A DNA stretch of 64,000 nucleotides from Paguma larvata (Eukaryota > Chordata > Mammalia > Carnivora > Viverridae): positions 36,551,332 to 36,615,331 of the forward strand of contig CM057843.1 of NCBI GenBank assembly GCA_030068075.1, read 5' to 3'. Shown here piece after piece: positions 1-10,810 of this stretch; within the stretch, counting starts at the first letter, position 1; every line of letters begins with the position of its first letter. The position numbers were made by a program, and so were the translations under genes. Below the pieces are notes generated by a model. The model made no database searches, was not told the DNA's origin, and was given only the letters and a program-made list of their open reading frames with translations.

Positions 1-3000
1 TGTCAGGATGTCTGGCTCGGGAACCCTGAAAAAGAGAACTGTCTCTCCTCCCCTTCCAGGTTTTACTTTTAATGACACCCAGATTTTCCTGGAGCAGATT
101 GCCCACCACCGGACCTTAAAAAAAGACTGTCGTTCTCTTGCTTTTACTTGAAACCCAAATATTGGGAATGTCGAAGAAGTGGAGTAAACGCTGTTGCCAT
201 CAGGGGGTGGGGGGGGTGGGGGAGGTGGAGAATGAGCGGAATTGCTGACTCCTGTTTGTAGGGAAAAAAGGAGGAGTGCGAAACGATGCCCCCTCTGGCT
301 GGCTTTCTTTTCTGCAAGTAGCAGTAATACAGGATTAGAATCCAGGCTGACGGGAACAAGACCGTTCAACCCAAGTGGCCGAAAGCGAACTCTCCTTTGC
401 GCTAAAGAGAAAAATCTGCCACCATCGCGCCTCACTGCCTTTAAACGCAGAAGGAAGGGCAAGCAGAATCTAGCGTTTATTTTTGTCCTCCAAGAGAGGA
501 AGACGACAAGGTAGTTGGGCAATTCCGAGGCCCCGGCTAACCTTCCCGACCATAACCTCCAACCTCAGGAAAGGGACCTTCCCAAAACACAGATTCCAAA
601 GGAAACAACAGAAACCAAGGAGCGTATACTCTCCTTCCCACACAGCCTCTCAGCCAGTGGACCCTGCCTGCTTCTCTCTCGCAGTGCTCGGCACGCTGCG
701 TAGGGTCTTTCCAATGGATCAACCGTCCTAAGGTGCAGGCGCTGGCCCCACGAACCCAGCACCGAGTATTCTAAGTCATACGTCAGACTGTCAAGATCAT
801 TTCTTTATCTACAGGTTGACATTTAGCTTAATAAATAAATAAACCCAGAACTCAAAGGACACCGGTTGCAAAGAGCTTTCTCTTGCCTGAGAACGACAGC
901 ATTGTAGTAAGACATCTTTGCATGGTCTAGTAGCATGATTTTTGCTTGTGGGAAAACTTAATCAGACCTCTTGGACTTGCTCAGTGGTCCCCCTTCTCCA
1001 CACAGTAGTACTTAATGAGAATGTTTGGCTCGAGCGTGCAAAATTCTACTTTCAGAAGACACTGACATAGTACACGTATTCACTTCCTATCTGCCAGCTG
1101 AAATCAGGATGGGCCGGGTCGTTATTTTTGCACAGAACCGATCGCTCTTGTGCAGGTCGTTAACAAAGCTGGCACCTAGTTTTCCCATGAATACCGTTGC
1201 CATTTTTCTTTTTTTGTAGAGCAGCTTCTGCTCTCAAGGTCAACAATGCTATATGCTTTAGAAAGCTGATTTCTGATTTCCTTCTGTGAGTTTTCTTTCT
1301 CCTGTAGCCAGTTCATAACACAGACATTGATTTCAAAGCTGCCAACGATCGTGTGATTCTTAGCCAACAAATGTGTGTGCGCTTCAAGTACGTTCCGTCT
1401 TTCCTGTCCACGTGTGGTTTGTGTGCTTTTAAACAAGGGGGTGGGGGGTGCAAATAGTCCTTTAGCTGCTTCGAATATTTAACCCGGTCATTACAAGGCA
1501 TAAATGACTTCAATATTTTATCTATCTTGATTTTTCACCTGTCATTTCATACTCTCCCTACATGAGTTTGTTTCTTGTGGGATACAAGCCTGCGATGAAT
1601 GTGTATATAGACCATTAATAATTCCTATAAGGATGGAAATTAAATGCTTGCATGATGGAAACTTAGAAGAAAACAAAGCCGAAACCTGAATTTATTAAGC
1701 ATGTTTGGGGAAACAGAATCTTAACTCAGTGCCTCTGTCTGCAATGTGGAAAACCTTCAACTTTGTTCACCAAAATTGTATTATACCTGTATATATATAT
1801 AATATAGTATAGTGAATCAGACACCACCAGTTTTAAGTCTCTGGTAGCCAAATTAAAATATGTAATCCGTAGAAGAATGCATATGTTCACCCCGTCTTAT
1901 CTCTGTCGTTAGTGGAGACCGTCAAAATGGCCATAAATATCATTGCTTTGGATGGATTTCAAATGATGAAATGCCCCCGTGCTTTTCGTTGGCTATAATA
2001 CAGTATCGTCGCTCTGGCTGTGCTGTCCCAGGATCAGAAGGTCTCCGTGTTTTTACTGCACAGACTTTCTCTGAGACGAACTGTGAAGACCATCGCATCT
2101 TCCTACTGTCAGGCTTGAAATAAAGCAAAGCAAAGCAAAGGAAAAGTGTAACGACAAAGGAGTCCGTGACATCTTTCAGTTCCCAGCATAATAATCAAAA
2201 CAATTAAAGAATTCGCTGGCGGGTTTGCATCCATGTGTGGGGAAAATGGTTTTAATTTGGGAGGATTTACTACCCATGTTTTGGATTGTGAAAATAAATC
2301 TCCAAGGGGCGCGGTTGTGGGTGTAGAATGGACGCAGACATATAAAACAAATGACCTCCTAAAGCAAGTATGTGGTTTTCTTTCAAGACACTGTCATCAA
2401 CAGTGACCTAAGAGGAAAGATTCTGACACTTCTCAGGAAGTCATTTTTCCGTGAAAATTTCGAGACTACTGTATGCGTGTTTCCCAATTTTATTTACCTT
2501 AGCACCTCTCCGTGGCTCAGAAACAACAAGGTCCCTGGCTGGCCTGAGTCAGTAGGAATTTTACTTGTTACAAGGGCCAGAGCGTAATGCAGTCCATAGA
2601 ATGTGTACTCAGATAATCCAATAGAGAAGAATTGTCTGAATAGTTTTAGTCCGTTTCTGATCATCTGACTCAGTATGCCAGGTGACCACATGCCGTCTGA
2701 GCCGTAATTCTTGAAATTTAAAAAACACAATCTGTTTAGTAACTGCAATTGATCATAAATAGACCGTTTAAAACTATTCGTTCTTGCTGGAACTGAAGTG
2801 TTACTCGAGAGCACAGTGTTGGCACGCGGAGGCAACACCTACTGGCTTCTTCTGTGTCCTACCTTCAAAACAATCTGTTTGCATTTGAAATAGAAGTGTT
2901 TAAGCTTTTTAGGAGTTAGCGCAATAAGAGAATGTGAATATGTTAAGGATTTCTCAGATGCCGTTATTATAATTTCGTTGTTAACAAGTGCATTAGGATA

Positions 3001-3885
3001 AGCCTCTGGATATTTCTGCTTACAATGGAGAACCCGTCTGTCGAATTGCAAGTTTCCCTTCAGTTTCTGCGTCGTCACCAAGAAGAGGTTCTTTGAGTAG
3101 TTGTTCTATCTCTGCCACTTACACGTAGCTTCGGGTGTAATTTTTTAGTGTTTACATTTCAAGCTGGGATCTTGATTAGTTACATATATTGAGTCAAAAT
3201 ACCACTGCCACCGCCGAAGGACCAAGTGTTGGAACGCACAGTGTTATAGACTACGCACAGAGCAAGCAAGAGTTGATCCTCACACAAAAGCCATCCTTCT
3301 GTGTCATTTTATGGCTGTTTTGTGTTGTTGGTTTTCCCCCCGGTTATTTATTATTGTTAATAACTTCCTTTTTCTTACATTCTGTTGTAAATAAACTACA
3401 AAGCAATCTTCTTTCCAAGTGTAGCTTCCTTCTTTCTCTTTCTCAAGCCAATCTCAAGGGAGATGTTAGCAACTGTGAACTTGTGGGTTGCTAGAAAAGA
3501 AGCTTCAAGGAAGAAGGAATAAGCCAAGGGTCGGTACCGAGACCCAGTTCTAGGCAGGGCTCTCGTGTGCAAAGAAGGCTGACCTGCTGCTAAGAGGCTT
3601 AAGGTGCCTTCAAGGGCCCGGGGCCCTTGATAGGAAAAGTCTGGGTGCCAGCTCGAAGTATCCAGCCAAAGAATACCCAGTGTGAAGCTATAACCCAGTC
3701 GGGGAGACACATCGGCTTCATCTATCCATTAAAAGGTGCTTGGTTCCCCCCTCATCAAATGTGAGGCTACAGCCTGAATGACAGCCAAGAAAAATCCCCC
3801 TTAGGGAATCCGTGGGAACACCACCCCAGTGGGACCCTAGATTCTCTCCATAGTAGGGTGGGCCAGTCTAAGGTGAACTGCAATC
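1..3885 (+). other. SINE-free unique sequence, possible 3' UTR of upstream gene
   Basis: No coding exon is recognised here and no SINE is present over 3.9 kb, although the window average is about one SINE per 750 bases. The stretch has long AT-rich runs. A canonical AATAAA at 3,390-3,395 is preceded by an AU-rich ttatttatta and followed by a T/GT-rich stretch, as at a mammalian gene end. In human the gene upstream of NOL11 on the same strand is PITPNC1, with a long 3' UTR; assigning this region to it is inference from synteny only. Another AATAAA lies near 835 and a G-rich tract at 205-227. Confidence 0.35.
3390..3395 (+). promoter_or_regulatory. Candidate polyadenylation signal AATAAA
   Basis: A canonical hexamer with a T-rich, GT-containing downstream element within about 40 bases (gtgtagcttccttctttctc). 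It would close the SINE-free left block if that block is a 3' UTR. Confidence 0.35.
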
Positions 3886-4099
3886 TTTTTTTTTTTAATT
3901 AAAAAAATCTTTTTTTAAGTTAAAAAGATGCATGAGTTGGGGAGGGGCAGAGCGAGAGAGGGAGAGAGAACTCCAAGCAGGCTCCGTGCTGACACAGCAC
4001 AGTCCGATGCGGGGCTCTCGAACCCACAAGCTCTGAGACGATGACCTGAGCTGAAATCAAGAGTCAGATGCTTAACAAACCGAGCCACCCAGGCGCCCC
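3886..4099 (-). mobile_element. Felid tRNA-derived SINE
   Basis: First of the full-length copies. In minus orientation it shows the T-rich tail complement, a GA-rich block, the body with ggggctc-aaccca and the tRNA-like head complement ending gagccacccaggcgcccc. The body is moderately diverged. Confidence 0.9.
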
Positions 4100-4466
4100 C
4101 GAGCTGCAAGCATTCTGATGTGGTTTCTCCATCTCCGGCATCTCCTGTAGTGCACAGAAGGGTCCTATGAGAATGGGAAGAGCGAGGACAGAGATGCTTT
4201 ACTGCCCTTTGTCGTAGTCGTCTGCTGCACATCTCCCAGTCTGTGCTGTCCTTAAGCCTGAAGCCATGTCAGCATCCATGTCGTGATTGCATCAGGCCAC
4301 GGCTTCACATAACAGTGCACCATCCCGAGGCTCTCTACACTCAAAACTTCACGTGACCATGTCACGCAGAGCCACTGAACCAAAACACGCTCGCTTTAGA
4401 GCTCGGACTTCGCCAGTACCGCTCCCAGCCCGCTTTTTAATTCTCTCTTCCAAACACACGAATTTC

Positions 4467-4484
4467 ACACACACACACACACAC
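4467..4484. repeat. (CA)n microsatellite
   Basis: Nine uninterrupted CA dinucleotides. Confidence 0.9.
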
Positions 4485-4636
4485 GGTTGTGGCCTCACTT
4501 TGGCCAGTAAACTCAGGTACAGCCAGCCTGCCCGTTTCTTCCTGGGGCCAAACTATATAGGTCGTTAAATATTCAGATGCTTAACGATGAATAGGTAGAT
4601 GTTTGTAGTTTAGCGGCTTACCAATACTGCTTTTAA

Positions 4637-4839
4637 TGTTTTTATTTATTTTTGAGAGACACAGAGACAGAGCATGAGCAGGGGAGGGGCAGAGAGAGAG
4701 GGAAACACAGAATCCGAAGCAGGCTCCAGGCTCCGAGCCGTCAGCACAGAGCCCGACGCGGGGCTCGAACTCACAGACTGTGAGATCATGACCTGAGCTG
4801 AAGTCAGCCGCTCAACCAACTGAGCCACCCAGGTGCCCC
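4637..4839 (-). mobile_element. Felid SINE with 15-bp target-site duplication
   Basis: Flanked by identical copies of caatactgcttttaa at 4,622-4,636 and 4,840-4,854, which fixes both ends of the insertion. Confidence 0.95.
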
Positions 4840-4854
4840 CAATACTGCTTTTAA

Positions 4855-5997
4855 ATCAGTGTTTCCTGTTTGAGTGTTACTCTTAGACATCTAAATGCCC
4901 ACGTTGTTTTCTAAAATCCCGTTTCCTTCAGTGTATTCCACTTGGAGTTTTTGCCTCCAACCTCTGATTGTACCTTGGCCTCTCAAGTTCAGGATAAATC
5001 ATGTGTCCTTCCTCGAAGCCCTGTTCTGAAATGTCCCTCTATGAAAATGTCCCTCTCAAAACCTGGAGCTTTGATGACTTTGAAACAACAACCAACCTGT
5101 GTGTACACGTACGTGTACGTGTGTGTGTGCTTAGCTCCATGTGGTTAATCCAAGCAAAGTCCTGTTTTCAAGTTTTTATATCTTGACTTTCTCCATTGAA
5201 TGATCAGCCCTCTAATATTCCATGCTCTCAAAACTTCTCCTTTTCTATCACCTGCAACCTAGTAGGGTAGTCCGTTCAAGTCCAAACGTTCAACTACTCC
5301 TGCGCCTGGGAAAATTGGAAACGGTCTGGTACTTTGCCTTAATGCTCTGCCTCTGGCCCCAACAGGGAAGACTCCAACTAAGACGGAGCCAAAGAAACAT
5401 GGCTTCAAATCCTACCGAACGTGACTGTTGGGTACAGTAGCATTACCCAGCCGAATGAAGGAAACACCTGGAATTTAGAAGGCAGACACAAAAGCCTGGA
5501 GATTATTTCTCCTTTAATTTATAGAAGGGAGACTGGCCACTCTGTCTCTCAAGAGTACTTAAGACAGCCATATCCGGACCTTTGTGATTTTTTTTTTTAA
5601 TCTTTATCTTTCAAAATAACGTTCCTGCTTCTAAGGGCCTCCACATGCAAGATGCTGGCGGTTGGTTTGCTGCTCATTAGGAACCCTCGAGAATCATTGC
5701 GTCCTCTTAAGCACAGTAGTGGTTACACCCAGAGCATTCCAAAGATAGCTCGCGGCCCTCCGGACGCAGCGGTTAAAGACCAGTCATCGGTGCTAATGTG
5801 TGTTATGCCTCCTCTCAGAACAGAACTTGAACATTGAGAAATATTTCTACACGTTTCAGTTTCCTCACACTCATCTTAGACTTTATTTGGTTTTGCTAAA
5901 ATCTACAGACCCAAGGACATGAATTTCATTTTCCACCGTAATTTAGAGTTCGCTCTTTCTTCTGTGGAAGAAAATTCGTAAGTGCATACCTTCCTAT
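4855..5997. other. Unique intergenic sequence
   Basis: No gene or recognisable interspersed repeat is seen. It contains a 33-bp perfect purine-pyrimidine alternation at 5,098-5,130. Confidence 0.5.
5098..5130. repeat. TG/TACG alternating tract
   Basis: Uninterrupted alternating pyrimidine-purine sequence built from tgtg, tacacg and tacg units; a short Z-DNA-prone microsatellite. Confidence 0.8.
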
Positions 5998-6009
5998 AAA
6001 ATGCTTTGA

Positions 6010-6199
6010 CGGGGCGCCTGGGTGGCTCAGGCGGTTACGCGCCCGACTTCGGCTCAGGTCAGGATCTTGCGGTGTGTGAGTTCGAGCCCCGCATCGGGCT
6101 CTCTGCTGTCAACGCAGAGCCTGCTTCGGATCCTCTGTCTCCCTCACGCTGCTCCTCCTCCAGCCTCTCTCTCTGTCTCTCAAAAAGAAATAAACATTA
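6010..6199 (+). mobile_element. Felid SINE (outer member of nested pair)
   Basis: Head at 6,010. Its A-rich tail is split by a second SINE and resumes at 6,430-6,468. The outer TSD aaaatgctttga is at 5,998-6,009 and 6,469-6,480. Confidence 0.93.
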
Positions 6200-6429
6200 G
6201 GGGCGCCTGGGTGGCTCAGTCGGTTAAGTGTCCGACTCCGGCTCAGGTCACGATCTCGAGGTTTGTGAATTCGAGCCCTGCGTTGGGCTCTGTGCTGACA
6301 GCTCAGAGCCTGGAGCCTGCTTCTGATTCTGTCTCCCCCTCTCTGCTCTTCCCATGCTCGTGCTCTGTCTCTCTCTATCTCTCAATACTAAATAAAAAAC
6401 ATTTTAAAAAAATTAAAAAAAAGAATTAT
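6200..6429 (+). mobile_element. Felid SINE inserted in the tail of the preceding SINE
   Basis: Bounded by a perfect 18-bp duplication of the host SINE tail, aaaaagaaataaacatta, at 6,182-6,199 and 6,430-6,447. Confidence 0.93.
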
Positions 6430-6480
6430 AAAAAGAAATAAACATTAAAAAATTAAAAAATAAAATACAAAATGCTTTGA

Positions 6481-6870
6481 GGATTGGGAATTCTTTTATA
6501 AGCACCTTTACATTTGGTACATAGCATGTGTACCATTTTTCATAGCTATATAATAGTCCCCCAGGTCGGAAATCCACCATTTACTTCAACATTCCTGTAT
6601 TATTTGGCATTTAGGTTAGTTTCTGGATTTTTTTATTATATAGAGTGTTGTCAGGAGCATCTTTATAACACAGTTTAGGCCTTCTTTTTAATTATTTGTT
6701 TTGGGTAAATTCCCAGAAACTGAATTAGTGGGTCAAAGGATAGGATTATTTTTATGACTTTGAGTATTTACCGCCAACATCTCTTCCAAGGAAAATTGTA
6801 CCAATTTACGATTCCTCTGACAGTATACAAGTGAGAACATTTGTCTTTTTAAACAAGTATTTACAGTTTT
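6481..6870 (+). mobile_element. Old L1 (L1M-type) 3' fragment
   Basis: Resembles the widely dispersed old L1 3' region, for example aaattcccagaaactgaatt, gggtcaaaggatag and ttgtaccaatttacgattcc. Heavily diverged and non-coding. Confidence 0.6.
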
Positions 6871-7793
6871 AAAAGTTTACTGTTCTCCGATTGTGAAGCA
6901 GGTGCTCCATCCAGTTCCCATTCAAGTCCGTTATTGGTTTAACATATTAATACTCTCTTTTTGGGTGTTCCCGTGCTGAAGGGCAAGCTTAGACAAAGAA
7001 GCTCTCTGATTTATTTAGACGTTCAGTGCCTTCGCTGGCTTAGTACTCTGCAGAAACACTGGCTACTGCAGAAAGGAAAACATAAGGAACTGCATTTAAT
7101 TGAACAAACAAACATCAGTTCTCATTTTGCCTTCACACTTTTCAGTGATGACAAACATGGAATGCATCTTTACCTGAGGATTTCCTGAAAACCACGTGTA
7201 AATGCCAACTGAATTTGGGCGGGGGAGGGGGGTAAGGGGAAGGGGGTGTTGCTTTTAACCAGGAGAGAATGAAAGTAAGAACTCAAGCTCACTGTTATTC
7301 TAGAATCAGTGCTTTCCTGATTCTAACAGGACCTTGGTAAGGACAGAGCAGAATCTTAAGTCTTTCGTTTAACTTCTTGGAAAGAATGCGATGATCGATC
7401 GCGTGTGTGCGCCCAGAAGAAAGGTCTCGAGCAGACCGTGCGTCATCCTCTCTTACTGAAGTCACGTGAGAGCCATTCCTGGAGACGAGAGAATTCTCCT
7501 CAAGGAGAATGGTCATTCCTCACACATAACAAGGACAAGGAATACAATCTACCCTCAAATTCGTTCGTTCGCCATCTGACTGCCGTCTGGTCTTCTTTGT
7601 TGTCCATGTCGCGTGTCACTGACAACAAAGTCAACTTTGTTGGGTCAACTTTTTATTTTGAAGTAACTATGGATTCTCAGGGAGTTACAGAGAAACGTGC
7701 AGGGATGTCCCGTACATCCTCACCCCCGGCCTCCCCCTGAAATTGACACGACCCATAGAGCTTACTCAGATTTCACGCGTTCTACCTGCACCA
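6871..7793. other. Unique intergenic sequence
   Basis: Nothing recognised apart from a G-rich tract at about 7,217-7,247 and AT-rich flanks. Confidence 0.5.
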
Positions 7794-7861
7794 GTGCGTG
7801 TGCGTGTGTGCGTGTGCGTGCGTGCGTGTGCGTGTGCGTGCGTGCGCGTGCGTGTGCATAT
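7794..7861. repeat. (TG/CG)n alternating purine-pyrimidine microsatellite
   Basis: 68 bases with no break in strict purine-pyrimidine alternation, mixing TG and CG steps (tgcg, cgtg, cgcg). Confidence 0.95.
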
Positions 7862-8228
7862 CTATGCAATGTCACCACCCTCGTAGCTTCTTGTGATCAC
7901 CATCGTATTCGAGACCCAGAACTCTTTGATCACCACAGGACCCTCTCATAAATGCGGCCACTGGTTGTGACTCCCAAAGCTTGTCCTTTTGAAAATAAAA
8001 CCTTTCACCGAGGCAAACATTCATATCGTTTTTTATTTCACCATAGCATACTCATCACAGCTCTCAAACGTTTTTTGGCTATTTTTTAAATGTTGGTTTA
8101 CTTAGAGAAAGAGCATGCAGTTAGTTGAGTTAGCTACAGCTGAGGGGCGCTGGGGGGAGTGTGGGAGGAAGGTTAATATTTGAGTTTAGGGACAGGGAAT
8201 CTTGTTCCAACCTTTAAAGGCTAAGCAT
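7862..8228. other. Unique intergenic sequence
   Basis: No feature seen. Confidence 0.5.
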
Positions 8229-8443
8229 TTGGATTTATATGTATTTATTTCATTTATTTATTTTTAACGAGAGAGTGCGCATATGCGGGGGAGGGGCGCA
8301 GAGAGAGAGAGAGAATCCCAAGCAGGCTCCTCACGGTCAGCACAGAGTCTGATGCGGGGCTCAAACTCACAAAACCGTGAGATCATGACCTGAACTGAAA
8401 CCGAGAGTCGGTCACTTAACCGACTGTGCCACTCAGGCGCCCC
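8229..8443 (-). mobile_element. Felid SINE
   Basis: T-rich tail complement at 8,229 and head complement ending aggcgccccta at 8,443. The head is diverged (gtgccactcag). Confidence 0.88.
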
Positions 8444-8940
8444 TACATTTTACTTCTATAAAGATAATTGAACGAGGGTGCTTGGGTCATTTTTAAAAAC
8501 CTGGCTAATTCATATTATCTGGCGGGTCAATAGCAGGTGTACTCGGATTCTTTGAGCAACATGACCTTGTGTTCTCAGAATATAAAAATGTCAATAACTT
8601 TTCTTTTTTACTAATATGCCAAGTCTAATTTACATCTAAATGAAAAAGCTTTTTCACATAATAAGACACCCTCCCCAACCTGATGAATGACTTTTGAGAC
8701 AGATCTGATTAATACACAAAGTTTAACTAGAAAAACCAGTATTTTATTATTTGCATTGCTAAGCAATAACACTGCCTCGGCTGAAACCCTTCAGTGAGTC
8801 CTTTTAAGTAAAATTAAACCAAATGTACTCAAAGAAGCGTACATATCTTACACATGAGCCTCTTCAGATCTGGATCCAAATATGAATCAATTATTTTAAG
8901 TGTTTTTAGTGAGTTCCTCTCTTCCTCTCCCTACGGAAAC
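8444..8940. other. Unique AT-rich intergenic sequence
   Basis: No feature seen. Confidence 0.5.
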
Positions 8941-9115
8941 TTTTTTTTTTTAATGTTTATTTATTTTTGAGAGAGAGAAGGGAAGAGAGAGAATCCCAAG
9001 CAGGCTCCACACTGTCACCACAGAGCCCTATGCAGGGCTCGAATCTGAACCCACGAACCGTGAGATCATGACCTGAGCCAAGGGTCGGGTGCTTAACCCA
9101 CTGACCCACCCAGGC
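8941..9115 (-). mobile_element. Felid SINE, head truncated at AT repeat
   Basis: Runs from poly-T through the GA block to gacccacccaggc, where the last bases of the head are replaced by the AT-rich tandem repeat. Confidence 0.9.
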
Positions 9116-9433
9116 TATATATATACACATATATATGTATACATATACACATACATATACATATATATGTGTATATATACTTTTTAAATATACATATATG
9201 TATAGATATATACATACATACATATACATACATGTATACGTATATATGTATATATACTTTTTAAATATATGTATACATATACATAAGTATATGTATACTT
9301 TTTAATATATGTATGCATATATACTTTTAAAATATATGTATACATATACATAAGTATATACATATGTATGTGTATACTTTTTAAATATATGTATACATAT
9401 ATATATAAATATACACGTATGTGTGTATATATA
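9116..9433. repeat. AT-rich minisatellite
   Basis: TA/CA/TG-rich sequence in which a core tatatactttttaaatatat recurs near 9,172, 9,251, 9,290, 9,320 and 9,370, separated by 30-80 bases of variable (TATA/CATA) repeat. The core matches the junction with the SINE tail at 9,434. Confidence 0.85.
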
Positions 9434-9628
9434 TACTTTTTTAATGTTTATTCATTTTTGAGAGAGAGGAAAAGAGAGCGCAAGTGGGAAGGAGCAGAAA
9501 GAGAGAGACAGAGGATCAGAAACAGACTCTGAGCTGACAGCAGAGAGCCCAATGTGGGGCTTGAACTCATGAACTGTGAGATCATGACCTAAGCTGAAAT
9601 CAGAAGCTTAACCAACAGAGTCACCCAC
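9434..9628 (-). mobile_element. Felid SINE, left arm of inverted pair
   Basis: Poly-T end abuts the minisatellite; the head end (agagtcacccac) is directly followed by a plus-strand SINE body. Confidence 0.88.
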
Positions 9629-9787
9629 GGTTCGTGGGTTCAAGCCCCACATCAGACTCTGTGCTGACAGCTCAGAGCCTGGCCTGCTTCAGATTCTGTG
9701 TCTCCCTCTCTCTCTGCTCCTCCCCCACTTGCACTCTGTCTCTCTCTCTCTGTCTCAAAAAATAAATAAACACTTCAAAAAATAATA
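9629..9787 (+). mobile_element. Felid SINE, head-truncated, right arm of inverted pair
   Basis: Begins inside the body at ggttcgtgggttcaagcccc and keeps the CT block and the aaaaaataaataaacac tail. Confidence 0.88.
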
Positions 9788-9806
9788 GAAGAATAGACCC
9801 AAGTTA

Positions 9807-9969
9807 GGGGCACCTGGCTGGCTCAGCTGGTCGAGTATCCAACTCTTGATCTCAAGGTTGTGAGTGCTGACAGCCGGCTTGAGATTCTCTCTCTGCCCCT
9901 CCTCCACTCGTGTGCATGCAATTTCTCTTTCTCTCTCTCTCAAAATGAATGGATAAACTTAAAAAAAAA
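9807..9969 (+). mobile_element. Felid SINE, internally shortened
   Basis: Head ggggcacctggctggctcag, part of the body missing, CT block and A-rich tail present. Confidence 0.85.
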
Positions 9970-10129
9970 TACAAGGTGCCAGGTTGAGTTTCATTTAAGG
10001 TAAGTGATGATATTTATACTAAAAGTTATTTGTTATCTGAAACTTAAATTTGACTGGGCTTCCTGTATTTTCTTTGGCAATCTCCCTCGTGGGTCAGGTA
10101 AGGATTTGATTTTGTTCTTCCTGAGAACA

Positions 10130-10330
10130 AGGTATTAAAGGGTTTTACACTGGGAGGGGCACAATCTGATTAGATTTTGAACAGATCACACTGGCTACAG
10201 ATGAAAGGGGAGCAAGGAGAGAAGCAGGGAGACAAGCAGCAATTACAGCGGTCCGAGGACGAGCAGGGGGTTGGACCTGATGGATGGTGGGGGAGAAGGG
10301 GTGAGGTGGACAAGTCGAGCAAGGTTGAGA
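10130..10330 (-). mobile_element. L2 fragment
   Basis: The segment ggcacaatctgattagattt-tgaac-agatcacactggctac followed by agaagcagggagac matches the recalled minus-strand L2 consensus. Diverged. Confidence 0.5.
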
Positions 10331-10591
10331 AGATCAAGTCAACAGCATTTGATAACTACTCTGTTCCCACTCCCTCGAGTACCTTCTACATGCCGATGGC
10401 GCTGAAGTGCTCAAATCCGTATCTCTGACCTGAACCCCTGCCAGGAACTCCAGGCTCAGGAAAGCTACTGCTTACTTGGCACCTCGACCTCAACACAGCC
10501 AGAATAGAACTCTGGGTCTGGCCTCTCCAAACCACTCCCTCCAGGTCTCCCCTCCCCTGCCCCGACCTCCTAGGTCAGTAAAGAACACCCC

Positions 10592-10806
10592 GGGGCCCCT
10601 GGGGGGCTCATTGGGTTAAGCGTCTGACTTCAGCTCAGGTCACAATCTGTAGGTCTGTGAGTTTGAGCCCCATGTCAGGCTCTGTGCTGACAGCTGGGAG
10701 CCTGGAGCCTATTTCAGATTCTGTGTCTCCCCCTCTCTCTCTTTCCCTCCCCTGTTCACGCTGTCTCTCTCTGTCTCAAAAATAAATAAAACATTAAAAA
10801 AAAAAT
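10592..10806 (+). mobile_element. Felid SINE
   Basis: Head cggggcccctggggggctca, full body, CT block and tail aaaaataaataaaacatta. Confidence 0.9.
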
Positions 10807-10810
10807 TTTT

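Noticed and set aside
1..700. Coding end of PITPNC1 at the left edge
   Set aside because: The expected C-terminal sequence was not recognised in any frame; only a 3' UTR role remains plausible.
6010..6075. tRNA-Lys-like heads as tRNA genes
   Set aside because: They are SINE heads with A- and B-box-like sequence but no complete cloverleaf, always followed by SINE body and A-rich tail.
6022..6441. 139-codon open frame
   Set aside because: Consists of two nested SINEs read through in one frame.
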